A stretch of DNA of 59,454 nucleotides, from contig PLZD01000067.1 of NCBI GenBank assembly GCA_003151975.1, positions 65,143-124,596 of the forward strand, given 5' to 3'. The notes below the pieces were generated by a model, which saw nothing but the letters and a program-made list of their open reading frames with translations, searched no databases and was not told the origin of the DNA. Below, one piece after another: positions 44,371 to 53,155 of the stretch. The translations under genes were made by a program, and so were the position numbers. Every line of letters begins with the position of its first letter. The stretch's first letter is position 1. This DNA comes from Elusimicrobiota bacterium. GTDB lineage: Bacteria > Elusimicrobiota > Elusimicrobia > UBA1565 > UBA9628.

Positions 44371-44753
44371 TTCGTTGATTTCTTGGGAGGGGTCTTGAGC
44401 GCGTCGCGGGTGAGCTCGACGATGAGCTGCTGGCGGGAGCCGTCATCGGTCATGCGCGTGGCGCGGACGCTGACCTTGGTGCCGCGCTTGCCGCGGACGA
44501 GCGTCACGACGTCGATGAGCTTGAGCCCGTAAGTCGACTTCCACGGCTCGTCGCCTTGGGCCACGCCCTCGATGCGGTCGCCGATCGAGAGCTGTCCGTC
44601 CTTGCCGGCGGGGCCGCCCGGCACCAGCGAAACGATCACGGGGTAGCCGTTGTCGATCTTGATCTCGATGCCGACGCCGACGACGGCGGGATCGGTCTTG
44701 ACGGGTGCCGCCATGACGGTTGCCGCGAGCAAGACGGCGTGCGCGAGGATCAT
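44307..44753 (-). CDS. secreted stand-alone PDZ domain protein
   Basis: A 148-residue protein with a short signal peptide (MILAHAVLLAATVMA) and one PDZ domain (about 25-115). The segment SLVPGGPAGKDGQLSIGDRI followed by EGVAQGDEPW is strikingly like the PDZ of the Prc protease in this window (SLVSGGPADKDKRLKPNDKI, EAIAQGDGPW). The C-terminal 30 residues are Ser/Thr/Arg-rich and are encoded in the overlap with the exonuclease gene. The ATG overlaps the lipoprotein stop (ATGA). It may bind the same C-terminal peptides as Prc; that is inference. Confidence 0.8.
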   Translation of the reverse strand: MILAHAVLLAATVMAAPVKTDPAVVGVGIEIKIDNGYPVIVSLVPGGPAGKDGQLSIGDRIEGVAQGDEPWKSTYGLKLIDVVTLVRGKRGTKVSVRATRMTDDGSRQQLIVELTRDALKTPPKKSTNWISSPSTSRRQTKGPTRPAR

Positions 44754-45154
44754 CGGCCTTTTCTCTCGGCGACGATTTGATCATGCAAAGGCGTTCCTCG
44801 GTCGAAGGCGGCGAAAATCTGCGCGCCGATCGAGCGGGCGGCGTCATTGACCGTCCCCGTCGAGGAGACGGTCACGAGGTCCTTCTTGGAATACGCCGAG
44901 ACGACTTGCACCGAGTAATTTCCCGAATCAACACTCTTAAGATTGGCGATCACGTCGCACATCCTTGTCAGTCCCCCGGGCGGCATCAGATGCACGCGAC
45001 GGAAAGGAGGAAGGTGCTCGGCGTAATAGCGGTGGCGGATGGCGGCGCCGAGCTCGCGCTTGGGGCTGTCCTCGGAAAGGCAGAGCCGGATGTCGAGACT
45101 TTTTCCCGCGCAGCCGGAGAGAAGCAGAACGGTGAGACAGAGGAACGCCTTCAT
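44750..45154 (-). CDS. small lipoprotein, unknown
   Basis: A 134-residue protein with a lipoprotein signal MKAFLCLTVLLLSGC (lipid Cys at 15). The mature domain has alternating strands (NYSVQVVSAYSKKDLVTVSSTGTV) and a helix (AARSIGAQIFAAF) and recalls small envelope lipoproteins with a cystatin-like or LPP20-like fold, but no family is recognised. The ATG overlaps the lysC stop (ATGA), and the stop overlaps the PDZ gene, so this envelope pair is translated with the threonine operon. Confidence 0.75.
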   Translation of the reverse strand: MKAFLCLTVLLLSGCAGKSLDIRLCLSEDSPKRELGAAIRHRYYAEHLPPFRRVHLMPPGGLTRMCDVIANLKSVDSGNYSVQVVSAYSKKDLVTVSSTGTVNDAARSIGAQIFAAFDRGTPLHDQIVAERKGR

Positions 45155-46377
45155 TTTTTTCGGCCCAGGCCGTAAGCGCGATGCAGGGCGCGCAGCGCCG
45201 TTTCGCCGTGCTTGGCGTCGACGATGCAGGAGATGCGCAGGTCGGAGGCCACGATCATGTGGATGTTGATCTTGTTGGCGGCCAGCGTCTCGAACATGCG
45301 GGCCGCGACTTCGGGGTGATGGCGAAAGCCCGTGCCGACCGCCGAGATCTTGGCCACGTGCTCGTGGATGTCCACGCGGGCCTTGAGGCGCTTTGCGGCG
45401 CTGGCCAGGGCTTCCTTGGCTTTGGCGGCAAACGAGCGCGGCGTCATGAAGGAAATGGCGTTGACCCCGGAGTGCGTGGGGGCCGACTGAATGATCATGT
45501 CGACGGGGATCGCTTGGCTTGCCAGCACGGATAAGATTTCGGCGGCCACGCCGGGACGGTCGGGCACGTCGACCACCGAGAGGCGCACCTCGTTTTTGTC
45601 GAGCGCCAGCGCCGAGACCTGTGCTTTTTCCAGCATGTGATTGTTCTCCCGAGGGACGATCCAAGTCCCTGCTTGCGGATGGAAAGCCGAGCGCACGTGA
45701 ATGCGAATGCCGTATTCGGATGCGACCTCAAGCGAGCGCGCCTGCATGACCTGGGCTCCGGCGCCGGCAAGCTCGAGCATTTCCTTGAAACTTATTTTCG
45801 AGAGCTTCTTGGCCTCGAAGACGATGCGCGGGTCGGCCGTGTAGACGCCCTTGACGTCCGAGAAGATCTCGCAAGTTTTCGATTTGAGCGCGCAGGCCAG
45901 CGCTACCGCCGTCAGGTCCGAGCCGCCGCGGCCGAGCGTGGCGACTTCGCCTGCGGTCATGGCGCCCTGAAATCCGGCGACGGCGACGATCTTACCGGCT
46001 TTGATTTCCTTGATAATTTTACCGGGCCGAATCCGCACGATCTGCGCGCGTGTGTAGTCGCCGCCCGCCTCGATGCCTGCTTGCGGTCCTGTCAAAGAAA
46101 TCGCGGGAGCGCCTTTGGCGATGCACGCCATCGAGAATAGCGAAATTCCCACCTGCTCGCCCGTCGAGATCAGCTGGTCGAGCTCGCGCTCGGCGGGCTC
46201 GGGGCAGACGCGCTCGGCTAAATTAAGGAGCTCGTCGGTCATCTCACCGGGGGCGGAGACCACGACCACGACGCCGCGGCCGCGGCGCCGTTCTGCGATC
46301 GCGCGGTCGGCGGCGCGCTGGATTTTTTCCGGGTCGGCGACGGAGGTCCCGCCAAACTTCATGACGGTGATTTTCAC
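45151..46377 (-). CDS. lysC: aspartate kinase
   Basis: A 408-residue enzyme of normal single-function length. The kinase domain begins at KFGGTSV (about residues 7-13) with GRGGSDLTAVALA and FSDVKGVYTADPR; two ACT domains follow (about 270-400, with VPDRPGVAAEILSVL and ISAVGTGFRHHPEVAARMFETL) where Lys or Thr can inhibit. It phosphorylates aspartate at the entry to Lys, Met and Thr synthesis. The start is GTG 46377, overlapping the thrB stop as GTGA. Confidence 0.96.
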   Translation of the reverse strand: MKITVMKFGGTSVADPEKIQRAADRAIAERRRGRGVVVVVSAPGEMTDELLNLAERVCPEPAERELDQLISTGEQVGISLFSMACIAKGAPAISLTGPQAGIEAGGDYTRAQIVRIRPGKIIKEIKAGKIVAVAGFQGAMTAGEVATLGRGGSDLTAVALACALKSKTCEIFSDVKGVYTADPRIVFEAKKLSKISFKEMLELAGAGAQVMQARSLEVASEYGIRIHVRSAFHPQAGTWIVPRENNHMLEKAQVSALALDKNEVRLSVVDVPDRPGVAAEILSVLASQAIPVDMIIQSAPTHSGVNAISFMTPRSFAAKAKEALASAAKRLKARVDIHEHVAKISAVGTGFRHHPEVAARMFETLAANKINIHMIVASDLRISCIVDAKHGETALRALHRAYGLGRKK

Positions 46378-47294
46378 CCAATGACCCGCGCGCCTTTGAG
46401 ATCGACGCTCAAGACTTGAAACGAGCTCTTGATGCCGCGCCGCGAAAATCCGGTCTGCATCGCGGCGCCGATGGCTTTGGCCGCCGGTCCCTTGCGGCAG
46501 AACGCGGCGATCGTAGGCCCCGAACCCGATAGGGCGGCGCCGCACTCGCCCGCGCCGCGAGCGGCGGCCAGAACCTCGTCGAGGCCCGGCACGAGCGCGG
46601 CGCGATGGGGCTGGTGGATGAAGTCCTTGGTCGCCTCGGACAAGGCGCTCCAAAGCCCGCGCTCGAGCGCGGCAGTCAGAAGCGCCGTGCGTGATATGTT
46701 GTCGACGGCCTGCTCTCGCAGGACCGTATTCGGGAGCACTCCGCGCGCCTTTGAAGTCGCGAGTTCGAACTCCGGTATGCAGACGACGACGCAAAGATTC
46801 TTGTGGACCTTGAGTGGAAAGGCTTCGACGGCCTTGTGCTGCTTGACCGTCACGGTGAGCCCGCCAAAAACCGCGGGCGCGGCGTTGTCGGGATGCCCTT
46901 CGAGCGTCGCGGCGTACTGGAAAAGATCTCTTGGCGTTAGAGGGGAAGGCTTGTAGAGCTCGTTGGCGGCCATCAAGCCCGAGACGATCGCCGCGGCCGA
47001 CGAGCCCAGGCCGCGCGCCAGCGGAATGCGGTTGACCGCCCGAAACACCAGCCGTCCGTGCTCCTTGCCGCCGAGCACCGCGTTGGCCGCCTTGACGATC
47101 AGGTTCTCGGGATCGCGCGGCAGGGTCGCGGCACCTTCGCCTTCGATCTCGACGATGCTTTCGCCGCGCTCGGGAAGCTCTTCGAGGGTCAGCTCGTTAT
47201 AAAGGGAAAGCGCCAGGCCCAAGCAGTCGAAGCCCGGGCCGAGGTTGCTCGTGCTGGCGGGAACCTGAACCGTGACGCGCCGATTCTTCTTCAT
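46374..47294 (-). CDS. thrB: homoserine kinase
   Basis: A 306-residue GHMP kinase. The ATP-binding motif PLARGLGSSAAAIVSGL (about 90-106) is present with the N-terminal VPASTSNLGPGFDCLGLAL and C-terminal CGAALSGSGPTIAAF. It makes O-phosphohomoserine for ThrC. It is coupled at both ends (ATGA with thrC, GTGA with lysC). Confidence 0.97.
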   Translation of the reverse strand: MKKNRRVTVQVPASTSNLGPGFDCLGLALSLYNELTLEELPERGESIVEIEGEGAATLPRDPENLIVKAANAVLGGKEHGRLVFRAVNRIPLARGLGSSAAAIVSGLMAANELYKPSPLTPRDLFQYAATLEGHPDNAAPAVFGGLTVTVKQHKAVEAFPLKVHKNLCVVVCIPEFELATSKARGVLPNTVLREQAVDNISRTALLTAALERGLWSALSEATKDFIHQPHRAALVPGLDEVLAAARGAGECGAALSGSGPTIAAFCRKGPAAKAIGAAMQTGFSRRGIKSSFQVLSVDLKGARVIG

Positions 47295-48313
47295 AACGTC
47301 ACGCGAGAGCCCGCGGTCACGGTTTTCCTTTTATACTTGAACTTCAACGGAGTCTCGGGGTCCTTGAGGCCGTGGCCGGTCAAAATGCAGACGATGCGTC
47401 CCTTCAATGGAAAGCGCGCTCGGGAAAGTTTCAAAAGGCCGGCTACGCCCGCCGCCGACGAGGGCTCGCAGAAGACGCCTTCAAGACGCGCGAGCATTCG
47501 GTAGGCCGCTATAATCTCGGCGTCGGTGACCTTGTCGATGAGCCCGCCGGACTCATCGCGCGCGGCCAGCGCGCCTTCGCGCGAGACCGGGTTGCCGATG
47601 CGGATGGCGGTCGCGATCGTCTTGGGCTTTAGAACGGCGCGGCCGAGCACCAGGGGTGCTGCGCCCGCCGCTTGAAAGCCCATCATGCGCGGCCGCGTCT
47701 TGCCCGATTCGCGGTAACCCCGCCAGTACGCCGTGATGTTGCCCGCGTTGCCGACCGGCATGAATTGAAAAGCGGGAGGCGCCCCAAGCTGCTCGATGAT
47801 CTCGAAGGCGCCGGTCTTCTGGCCTTCGATGCGCCAGGGATTGGATGAGTTGACCACCGTGTAGCCGGAGGATTTGGCCGCCGCAAGAGCCGTGGCGAGC
47901 GCCTCGTCGAAATTACCGCGCACCTCGACGATGCGCGCGCCGTACATCAGCGATTGAGCGAGCTTGCCCGCGGCGACATTGCCCTTGGGAAGGAAAACGA
48001 CGCAGGGCAATCCCGCGCGCGCCGCGTACGCGGCGGCCGAGGCCGCCGTGTTGCCCGTCGAGGCGCACAACACGCCGCGGGCCTTGTCCTCGAGGGCCTT
48101 CGAGATGGCCAGCGTCATGCCGCGGTCCTTGAACGAGCCCGTGGGATTGGCGCCCTCGATTTTCAAGAACAACGAGCCTTTGGGAAGTCCCGCAATCGCT
48201 GCGAGCTTATCGGCGGGGATCAGCGGTGTGCCGCCTTCGCCGAGAGTTACGATGGGAGTCGCCGGCGTGACCGGCAGGCGCGAGCGGTATTTCTCGATGA
48301 GCCCTAATTTCAC
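47291..48313 (-). CDS. thrC: threonine synthase
   Basis: A 340-residue PLP enzyme of the shorter class. The PLP-binding Lys lies in GSFKDRGM (about residue 61), with CASTGNTAASAAAYAARAG and the phosphate-binding MPVGNAGNITAYW. It converts O-phosphohomoserine to threonine. The start is GTG 48313 overlapping the hom stop (GTGA); the product of the following gene, ThrB, supplies its substrate. Confidence 0.96.
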   Translation of the reverse strand: MKLGLIEKYRSRLPVTPATPIVTLGEGGTPLIPADKLAAIAGLPKGSLFLKIEGANPTGSFKDRGMTLAISKALEDKARGVLCASTGNTAASAAAYAARAGLPCVVFLPKGNVAAGKLAQSLMYGARIVEVRGNFDEALATALAAAKSSGYTVVNSSNPWRIEGQKTGAFEIIEQLGAPPAFQFMPVGNAGNITAYWRGYRESGKTRPRMMGFQAAGAAPLVLGRAVLKPKTIATAIRIGNPVSREGALAARDESGGLIDKVTDAEIIAAYRMLARLEGVFCEPSSAAGVAGLLKLSRARFPLKGRIVCILTGHGLKDPETPLKFKYKRKTVTAGSRVTL

Positions 48314-49614
48314 GCGAGCATGCGCAAGACGGTGTGGCGTCGCGAGACCGAGCCGAGTGCCAGAATCTCGCGCAGGGCGCCCTCGAAGGAACCCAGCGCC
48401 GCTGGGTGCGTCGTCAGCACGACGGGCACGCCGTCCTTGGCGGGGACGTCGGACTGGTGGATCGTCGAGATGGAGATGCCGCGGCGCCCGAGCGACGCCG
48501 TGATCTTGGCGAGCACGCCGGGCTTGTCCTGGGCAAAAAGCCGCAAATAGTAGGGCGAGACCGATTCCGAGACCGGGATCAGCTCGACGGTCGCGGGAGT
48601 CTGCGTGCGCGCGGGAGCCGAGCCCAGTATGTCGCGGCAGAGCATGAAGATGTCGCCGACGACGGCGCTTGCCGTAGGCCCCGGGCCCGCGCCCTTGCCG
48701 TAGAACATGAGGTCGTCGGCGTGGGAGGCCTTGACCATGACGGCGTTGTATTGGCGGCGCACCGCCGCCAGGGGATGCTCGAGCGGAACCAGCGTCGGGA
48801 ACACGTGGGCCTCGAGGCGGACCTTTTTACCCCAGTCGAGGCGCAGCACGCCCAAAAGTCGCGGGGTGCGCGAGAGCGTGCCCAGCGCGAAATCGATATC
48901 CTCGCGCTCGATGCCCGTGATGCCGCGGCAGGCGATCTTGGACGGCGGCAAGGCGCGGCCGGTCAGCAGGGCCGCCAGCACCGAGACCTTCTGGGCCGAG
49001 TCTTGGCCGCTTAAGTCCATCGTCGGGTCTTTCTCGGCAAAGCCCGCGGCTTGGGCTTCCTTGAGCGCGGTCGCCATCGTCGCGTTGGGGCCCGAATGCT
49101 CGAGCGACGAGAGGATGTAGTTGGTCGTGCCGTTGAGGATGCCGTAGACCGCCTCGATGCGGTTGGCCGCGAAGCTGTTGTCGAGCGCCTGCAGGACCGG
49201 GATGCCGCCGGCGACCGAGGCCTCGAAGTACATGCGCGAGGATCCCTTGTTGGCCGCGCGCCGCAGCTCCTCCCAGCAGTGCGAGAGCAGGCGCTTGTTG
49301 GCCGTGACGAGATGCCGGCCGCCTTTCAAGGACGCCAGCGCCAGGGCTTTCGGCGCGTCGATGCCGCCGAGCACCTCGACGACGATGTCGATGCCGGGAG
49401 TCGTGGCGAGTTTGAGCGGATCGCGCAGGCGCAGCACGGACGGGGGCAGGCCGAGAGCCTTGGCCTCGCGCGCGGCGTCGCGATCGGCGACGGCGGCAAG
49501 CTCGATGTCGGCGCCCAGGCGCGCGCGGAAGCGCTCGCGGTTGGAGAGCAGCAGGCGGACCGTCTCGCGGCCGACATGGCCCAGCCCCGCGACGGCGACG
49601 TGGATGGTGCGCAT
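48310..49614 (-). CDS. hom: homoserine dehydrogenase
   Basis: A 434-residue enzyme. The N-terminal Rossmann motif VAGLGHVGRETVRLL binds NAD(P)H, the catalytic domain has the family signature YGILNGTTNYILSSL and AGFAEKDPTMDLSG, and an ACT domain at about 350-430 (LRLFAQDKPGVLAKITASLGRRGISI) allows feedback by threonine. It lies 4 nt after a lipoprotein gene and starts the hom-thrC-thrB-lysC series. Confidence 0.97.
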   Translation of the reverse strand: MRTIHVAVAGLGHVGRETVRLLLSNRERFRARLGADIELAAVADRDAAREAKALGLPPSVLRLRDPLKLATTPGIDIVVEVLGGIDAPKALALASLKGGRHLVTANKRLLSHCWEELRRAANKGSSRMYFEASVAGGIPVLQALDNSFAANRIEAVYGILNGTTNYILSSLEHSGPNATMATALKEAQAAGFAEKDPTMDLSGQDSAQKVSVLAALLTGRALPPSKIACRGITGIEREDIDFALGTLSRTPRLLGVLRLDWGKKVRLEAHVFPTLVPLEHPLAAVRRQYNAVMVKASHADDLMFYGKGAGPGPTASAVVGDIFMLCRDILGSAPARTQTPATVELIPVSESVSPYYLRLFAQDKPGVLAKITASLGRRGISISTIHQSDVPAKDGVPVVLTTHPAALGSFEGALREILALGSVSRRHTVLRMLA

Positions 49615-49618
49615 GGTA

Positions 49619-50119
49619 TCAGTGCGCGTGAAAGATCGTCTCGATCTTATTGTTGTCCTGCGTCAGGTCGACGTGATCCCAGCCCGCGATGTACCAGTGG
49701 TTGTGATCCTTGGTCAGAGTGTCGCGCTCGGTGCCGCCGAAGTCGCCCTTGTGGTCGGGAGTGTCGACGTGGTAGGTCAGGATCACCGAGGCCTTCACGT
49801 AGCTCACGGACTCGATCTCGAGCTTCTCGATCTTGAAGTGACCGTTCTTGTTTTCCGTGAAGAACTTGGCGGCCCAGTCCTCGATCTCCTTGTGGGTCAT
49901 GGGATGCGTGATGGAGGGCGCGAAAAGCGTGGTCAAGCCGTCCGGGTTGGCCGTCGCGAAGGCCTCTTGGACCTGAGTGTAGTAGTCGTGGATCTCCTGG
50001 CGCAGGAGCAACTCGTCGTCGGTCACGTTGTGCCCGAAGCTGATGCGGCTGCAGGCGCAGGCCAAGACCGCGGCGGCGAGGCACAAGGATAGGCCGAGCC
50101 TTCCTCTAATAGGAGCCAT
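49619..50119 (-). CDS. NTF2/SnoaL-like lipoprotein
   Basis: A 166-residue protein. The signal LSLCLAAAVLACAC gives a lipobox (lipid Cys at 21 or 23), and the mature part has the helix-plus-strand pattern of the NTF2-like fold (EIHDYYTQVQEAFATANPDGLTTLFAPSITHPMTHKEI ... HWYIAGWDHVDLT). It is the first gene of the transcript that runs into hom-thrC-thrB-lysC. Ligand and role unknown. ATG 50119 lies 6 nt below a TAAAAT box. Confidence 0.75.
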   Translation of the reverse strand: MAPIRGRLGLSLCLAAAVLACACSRISFGHNVTDDELLLRQEIHDYYTQVQEAFATANPDGLTTLFAPSITHPMTHKEIEDWAAKFFTENKNGHFKIEKLEIESVSYVKASVILTYHVDTPDHKGDFGGTERDTLTKDHNHWYIAGWDHVDLTQDNNKIETIFHAH

Positions 50120-50125
50120 CGAGAG

Positions 50126-50131
50126 ATTTTA
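50126..50131 (-). promoter_or_regulatory. -10 box of a leaderless promoter for the threonine operon
   Basis: TAAAAT on the minus strand ends exactly 6 nt before ATG 50119. Confidence 0.5.
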
Positions 50132-50206
50132 GCATCTTTGGCGCTCCTCGCCGCTAGGACGGCGCGGCCCCAGCGGAGGGTCGCGGCCCCGGCGCGGGGA
50201 ATTTTG

Positions 50207-50212
50207 TAGAAT
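50207..50212 (+). promoter_or_regulatory. -10 box of a leaderless promoter for the GT-C gene
   Basis: TAGAAT ends exactly 6 nt before ATG 50219, in an AT island within very GC-rich DNA. Confidence 0.5.
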
Positions 50213-50218
50213 CGCGGA

Positions 50219-51742
50219 ATGCGGCGCGACGACGCAGGAGCCCTGATCCTCCTCGCGCTGTGCGTTGCGGCGCTGCTGGCACGCTTGGCCGACGTGCCCG
50301 CCATGACCAGCGACGAGTCCTGGATGGGCATATTCGCTCTGAGAGTGCTCGCCCGGGGAGTCGACAGCGTCCACGAGATGAACCGCTACACCGGCCCGCT
50401 CTACGGCGTCGTCGTGTCGGGCTTTCTGTCCGCCTTCGGGACCTCGATTGCGAGCTTGCGGGCGTTCGGCGCGCTCTGCAACGCCGGCGCGCTGATCGCG
50501 ACCTGGGCGCATCTCCGGCGCCGGATCAGCCCGCAGGCGGGGGCCTTCTGGCTGCTGCTCGCGGCGGGCTCGGCCTATTGGCTCATGAAGTCGCGCCTGG
50601 CGTGGGAGGTCTACGCGCTGCAGCCGCTGCTGGTCTGCGCCGTGGCCGCGGTCGTGGCTGGCGCGGAAAAGCGAGCAGCTCCGTTGGCTTTGGCGGCGCT
50701 GTGCTGGCTGGGAGTGCAGAATCATTTCATTTTTCTTTGCGTGCCGGCGTCGTTGGTCCTGATGTTCGCGGCGCGCGCGGCGTGGCTCGATGAGGCGGCG
50801 GCGGTGCCGGGGTTGCGCGCGTCGACGGCGGGCCTGGCGGCGGCGGCGGTGCTGGCCGCGCTCAAGTACCGTGTGTCTGACGAATTTTGGGACGCTCACC
50901 GAGTGTTGGTTGCCGCCGGGCTTCTGGCGGCGCCCGCGACGGCGGCCGCCTTGGTTTTGGCCGCGCCAGCGACCGCATGGAAGCGCGCGCTGGACGTGCT
51001 GGCCGCGCCCGCGGCGCGGCGGCTCGGAACGATTCTGACCGGCGCGGGGCTGCTGGCCTTCGGCGTGTGGCATCTGATTCCGATGATCCAGATTCTCGCC
51101 GGGCCGGTCGTGTTCAAGCGCGTTTTCTCCTGGCCGCCGCCGCTGGCCTTGAGCCTGTGTTGGCATCTCTGGGCGCTGTTTCTGTGCGCGGCGATCATTT
51201 GGAACTCGGTGCGCGCTTGGCATGACGGAAGTCTTTCGACCCATCAGCGGACTCTGTTGTTGTGGCCCGCGGCGCTGGGCGCGGTCTTCATCGTTCTGCG
51301 CAACACGAGTTCGCTGCGATATTACTGCCTGCCCGTCTGGATCTCGCTCATGGCGCTCGGCGTGGGATTTGCGCTCTTGGCGGAGGCCGACAAGCGCGCG
51401 GCAGCACTCTGCGCGGCGGCGGCGATGCTCGCGACGCAGGGCCTGCTTTGGCGGGAGATCCTGGCGCCCGTCGACCGGCGGCCTCTGGAATTCCGGATCG
51501 GCTGGCACCGGGACAATTCTTGGGACTTCGCGCGCAAGGACGCGCTTTACGAGGCCCTGGACCAGACCCGGGCCTGCACGGCGTCATCCGACGAGCCCGG
51601 CTGGGCTCAAGGCCCGCTGACTTTTCACCATGCCGCGCGGCTGTCGCCGTGCGACCACAGCGTCGTCTTGCGCGTCCGTCCGTTGCCCGAGGCGGCGGCG
51701 CCTCCGTTTTTTCAGTGGTGGCTCGTGCCCAGTAAAAGCTAG
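50219..51742 (+). CDS. GT-C family membrane glycosyltransferase (PMT/ArnT-like)
   Basis: A 507-residue inner-membrane protein with about ten to eleven hydrophobic spans. The first periplasmic loop has the acidic TSDESWM motif (about residues 30-36) that is the catalytic signature of dolichol- or undecaprenyl-phosphate-sugar transferases, and the C-terminal 90 residues form a soluble domain. It likely moves a lipid-linked sugar to an envelope target. The acceptor is not evident from neighbours. A 32-nt gap precedes the M16 peptidase genes on the same strand. Confidence 0.78.
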   Translation: MRRDDAGALILLALCVAALLARLADVPAMTSDESWMGIFALRVLARGVDSVHEMNRYTGPLYGVVVSGFLSAFGTSIASLRAFGALCNAGALIATWAHLRRRISPQAGAFWLLLAAGSAYWLMKSRLAWEVYALQPLLVCAVAAVVAGAEKRAAPLALAALCWLGVQNHFIFLCVPASLVLMFAARAAWLDEAAAVPGLRASTAGLAAAAVLAALKYRVSDEFWDAHRVLVAAGLLAAPATAAALVLAAPATAWKRALDVLAAPAARRLGTILTGAGLLAFGVWHLIPMIQILAGPVVFKRVFSWPPPLALSLCWHLWALFLCAAIIWNSVRAWHDGSLSTHQRTLLLWPAALGAVFIVLRNTSSLRYYCLPVWISLMALGVGFALLAEADKRAAALCAAAAMLATQGLLWREILAPVDRRPLEFRIGWHRDNSWDFARKDALYEALDQTRACTASSDEPGWAQGPLTFHHAARLSPCDHSVVLRVRPLPEAAAPPFFQWWLVPSKS

Positions 51743-51774
51743 CGTGTTCAGAACAGGATGAAAACCAGAAAACC

Positions 51775-53154
51775 ATGAGAATGATGATCGGCGGTCTGCT
51801 GCTGACGGTGCTCTGCGGCTCAGTGCGGGCGAGCGTGCTGCCCTATCCGGTCCAGAAAAAGACCTTGGACAACGGGCTTGACGTCGTCGTGATCGAGACG
51901 CCCGAGTTCAAGGACGTGCTGAGCTACAACACCATGGTGCTGGCCGGCTCGGGCAAGGAGGAGGAGCTGGGCGCCACGGGTTTGGCCCACCTCTTCGAGC
52001 ACATCCTGTTCACGCACCGCATGCTTGGCAAGGACAACGGCTACAACGACGCGATCAACAAGATGGGCGCCGATAACAACGCGTGGACGTGGTTTGACAT
52101 CACCTATTTCTACCCGCTGACCTTCAGCGAAAATCTCATCAAGCTCGTCGAGCTCGAGTCCTCGCGCTTCAAGGGGCTCAACATCAACGAGAAGATCTTT
52201 CAGACGGAGACGGGCGCGGTGCTGGGAGAATACCGCAAGGTCGCCTCCCACCCGTCGACTAAAATGGAGGAGCGCCTTTACGACCTGCTCTACCCGAACC
52301 ATCCTTACGGGCACACGACCATGGGCTACTACCAGGACGTCGTCGACATGCCCAAGCATTACGAGGCGGCCAAGCGCTTTTACGACACCTACTACCGGCC
52401 CAACAACTGCGTGGTGATCGTCGCGGGCGACGTGAAGGCCAACGACGTCTTCACCGAGGTCGAGGCCCGCTACGCCGACTGGAAGGCCAAGCCCGTGCCG
52501 CCGGTCAAGGAAAAAGGGCCGGAGCCTACGGGCGACCGCCGCGAGAGCGTCGCTTGGGATTCCGACGTCGCGCCGCAAGCCTGGGTCGCCTACCGCATGC
52601 CCGCCTTCAAGCTCGGCACGCCCGACGCCGCAGCCGCCGAGATGCTCGAAGAGCTCCTGGTCTCGCCGGCGGCCCCCCTGTACAAGAAGCTGCGCTTTGA
52701 AAAGCAGTCGGCCGCCGGCCTCGGCTTCGAGGAAGGCACCAACGGCTTTGAGAGCGCGGATGCGCGCGCGATCGTCGTCTCGGCCGAGCTCTACAAGGAG
52801 AAGCTCACCGCATCGGGCACCTACTACGACGACGTCGTCAAGGACGTCGAGGACGGCATGGACGGCCTCAAGTCCTTCTCGAAAGCGCCGGGAGCCGTCG
52901 ACCTGCTCAAGGTCGTGCAGAGCAAATATCGCTACGACTTCCTGGCCCAGCTCTCCAGCCCGCGCAACATCGCGAGCGTGTTCGCGCAGTACTACCGCTT
53001 CAGCCGCGATCCGAAAGCGCTCGACACCTTGCTCGATTCGGTGGCCGCGCTTAAGCCCGAGGACATCGACCATCTGGCCCAGACCTATTTCACGCCGGAG
53101 AACCGCGTCGTGCTGACTCTGGCCTACGATCCGACAGCCCAAAAGGGGAAATAA
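51775..53154 (+). CDS. secreted M16 zinc peptidase, catalytic subunit
   Basis: A 459-residue protein with a signal peptide (MRMMIGGLLLTVLCGSVRAS). The inverted zinc motif HLFEH is at 72-76 and the third ligand lies in the ETGAVLGEYRK block about 75 residues later. Two roughly equal M16 halves are seen. It is the active partner of the next gene, 1 nt downstream. Such pairs degrade peptides in the periplasm or process surface proteins. Confidence 0.94.
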   Translation: MRMMIGGLLLTVLCGSVRASVLPYPVQKKTLDNGLDVVVIETPEFKDVLSYNTMVLAGSGKEEELGATGLAHLFEHILFTHRMLGKDNGYNDAINKMGADNNAWTWFDITYFYPLTFSENLIKLVELESSRFKGLNINEKIFQTETGAVLGEYRKVASHPSTKMEERLYDLLYPNHPYGHTTMGYYQDVVDMPKHYEAAKRFYDTYYRPNNCVVIVAGDVKANDVFTEVEARYADWKAKPVPPVKEKGPEPTGDRRESVAWDSDVAPQAWVAYRMPAFKLGTPDAAAAEMLEELLVSPAAPLYKKLRFEKQSAAGLGFEEGTNGFESADARAIVVSAELYKEKLTASGTYYDDVVKDVEDGMDGLKSFSKAPGAVDLLKVVQSKYRYDFLAQLSSPRNIASVFAQYYRFSRDPKALDTLLDSVAALKPEDIDHLAQTYFTPENRVVLTLAYDPTAQKGK

Positions 53155-53155
53155 C

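Noticed and set aside
46378-46794. N-terminal extension of lysC inside thrB
   Set aside because: The extension is Arg-rich, antonymous to any kinase family, and GTG 46377 gives the normal aspartate kinase N-terminus with a GTGA overlap.
49620-50218. Threonine or lysine riboswitch/attenuator ahead of the hom operon
   Set aside because: The promoter box is 6 nt from the first start codon, leaving no leader, and no Thr/Ile-rich leader peptide or lysine-box fold is seen.
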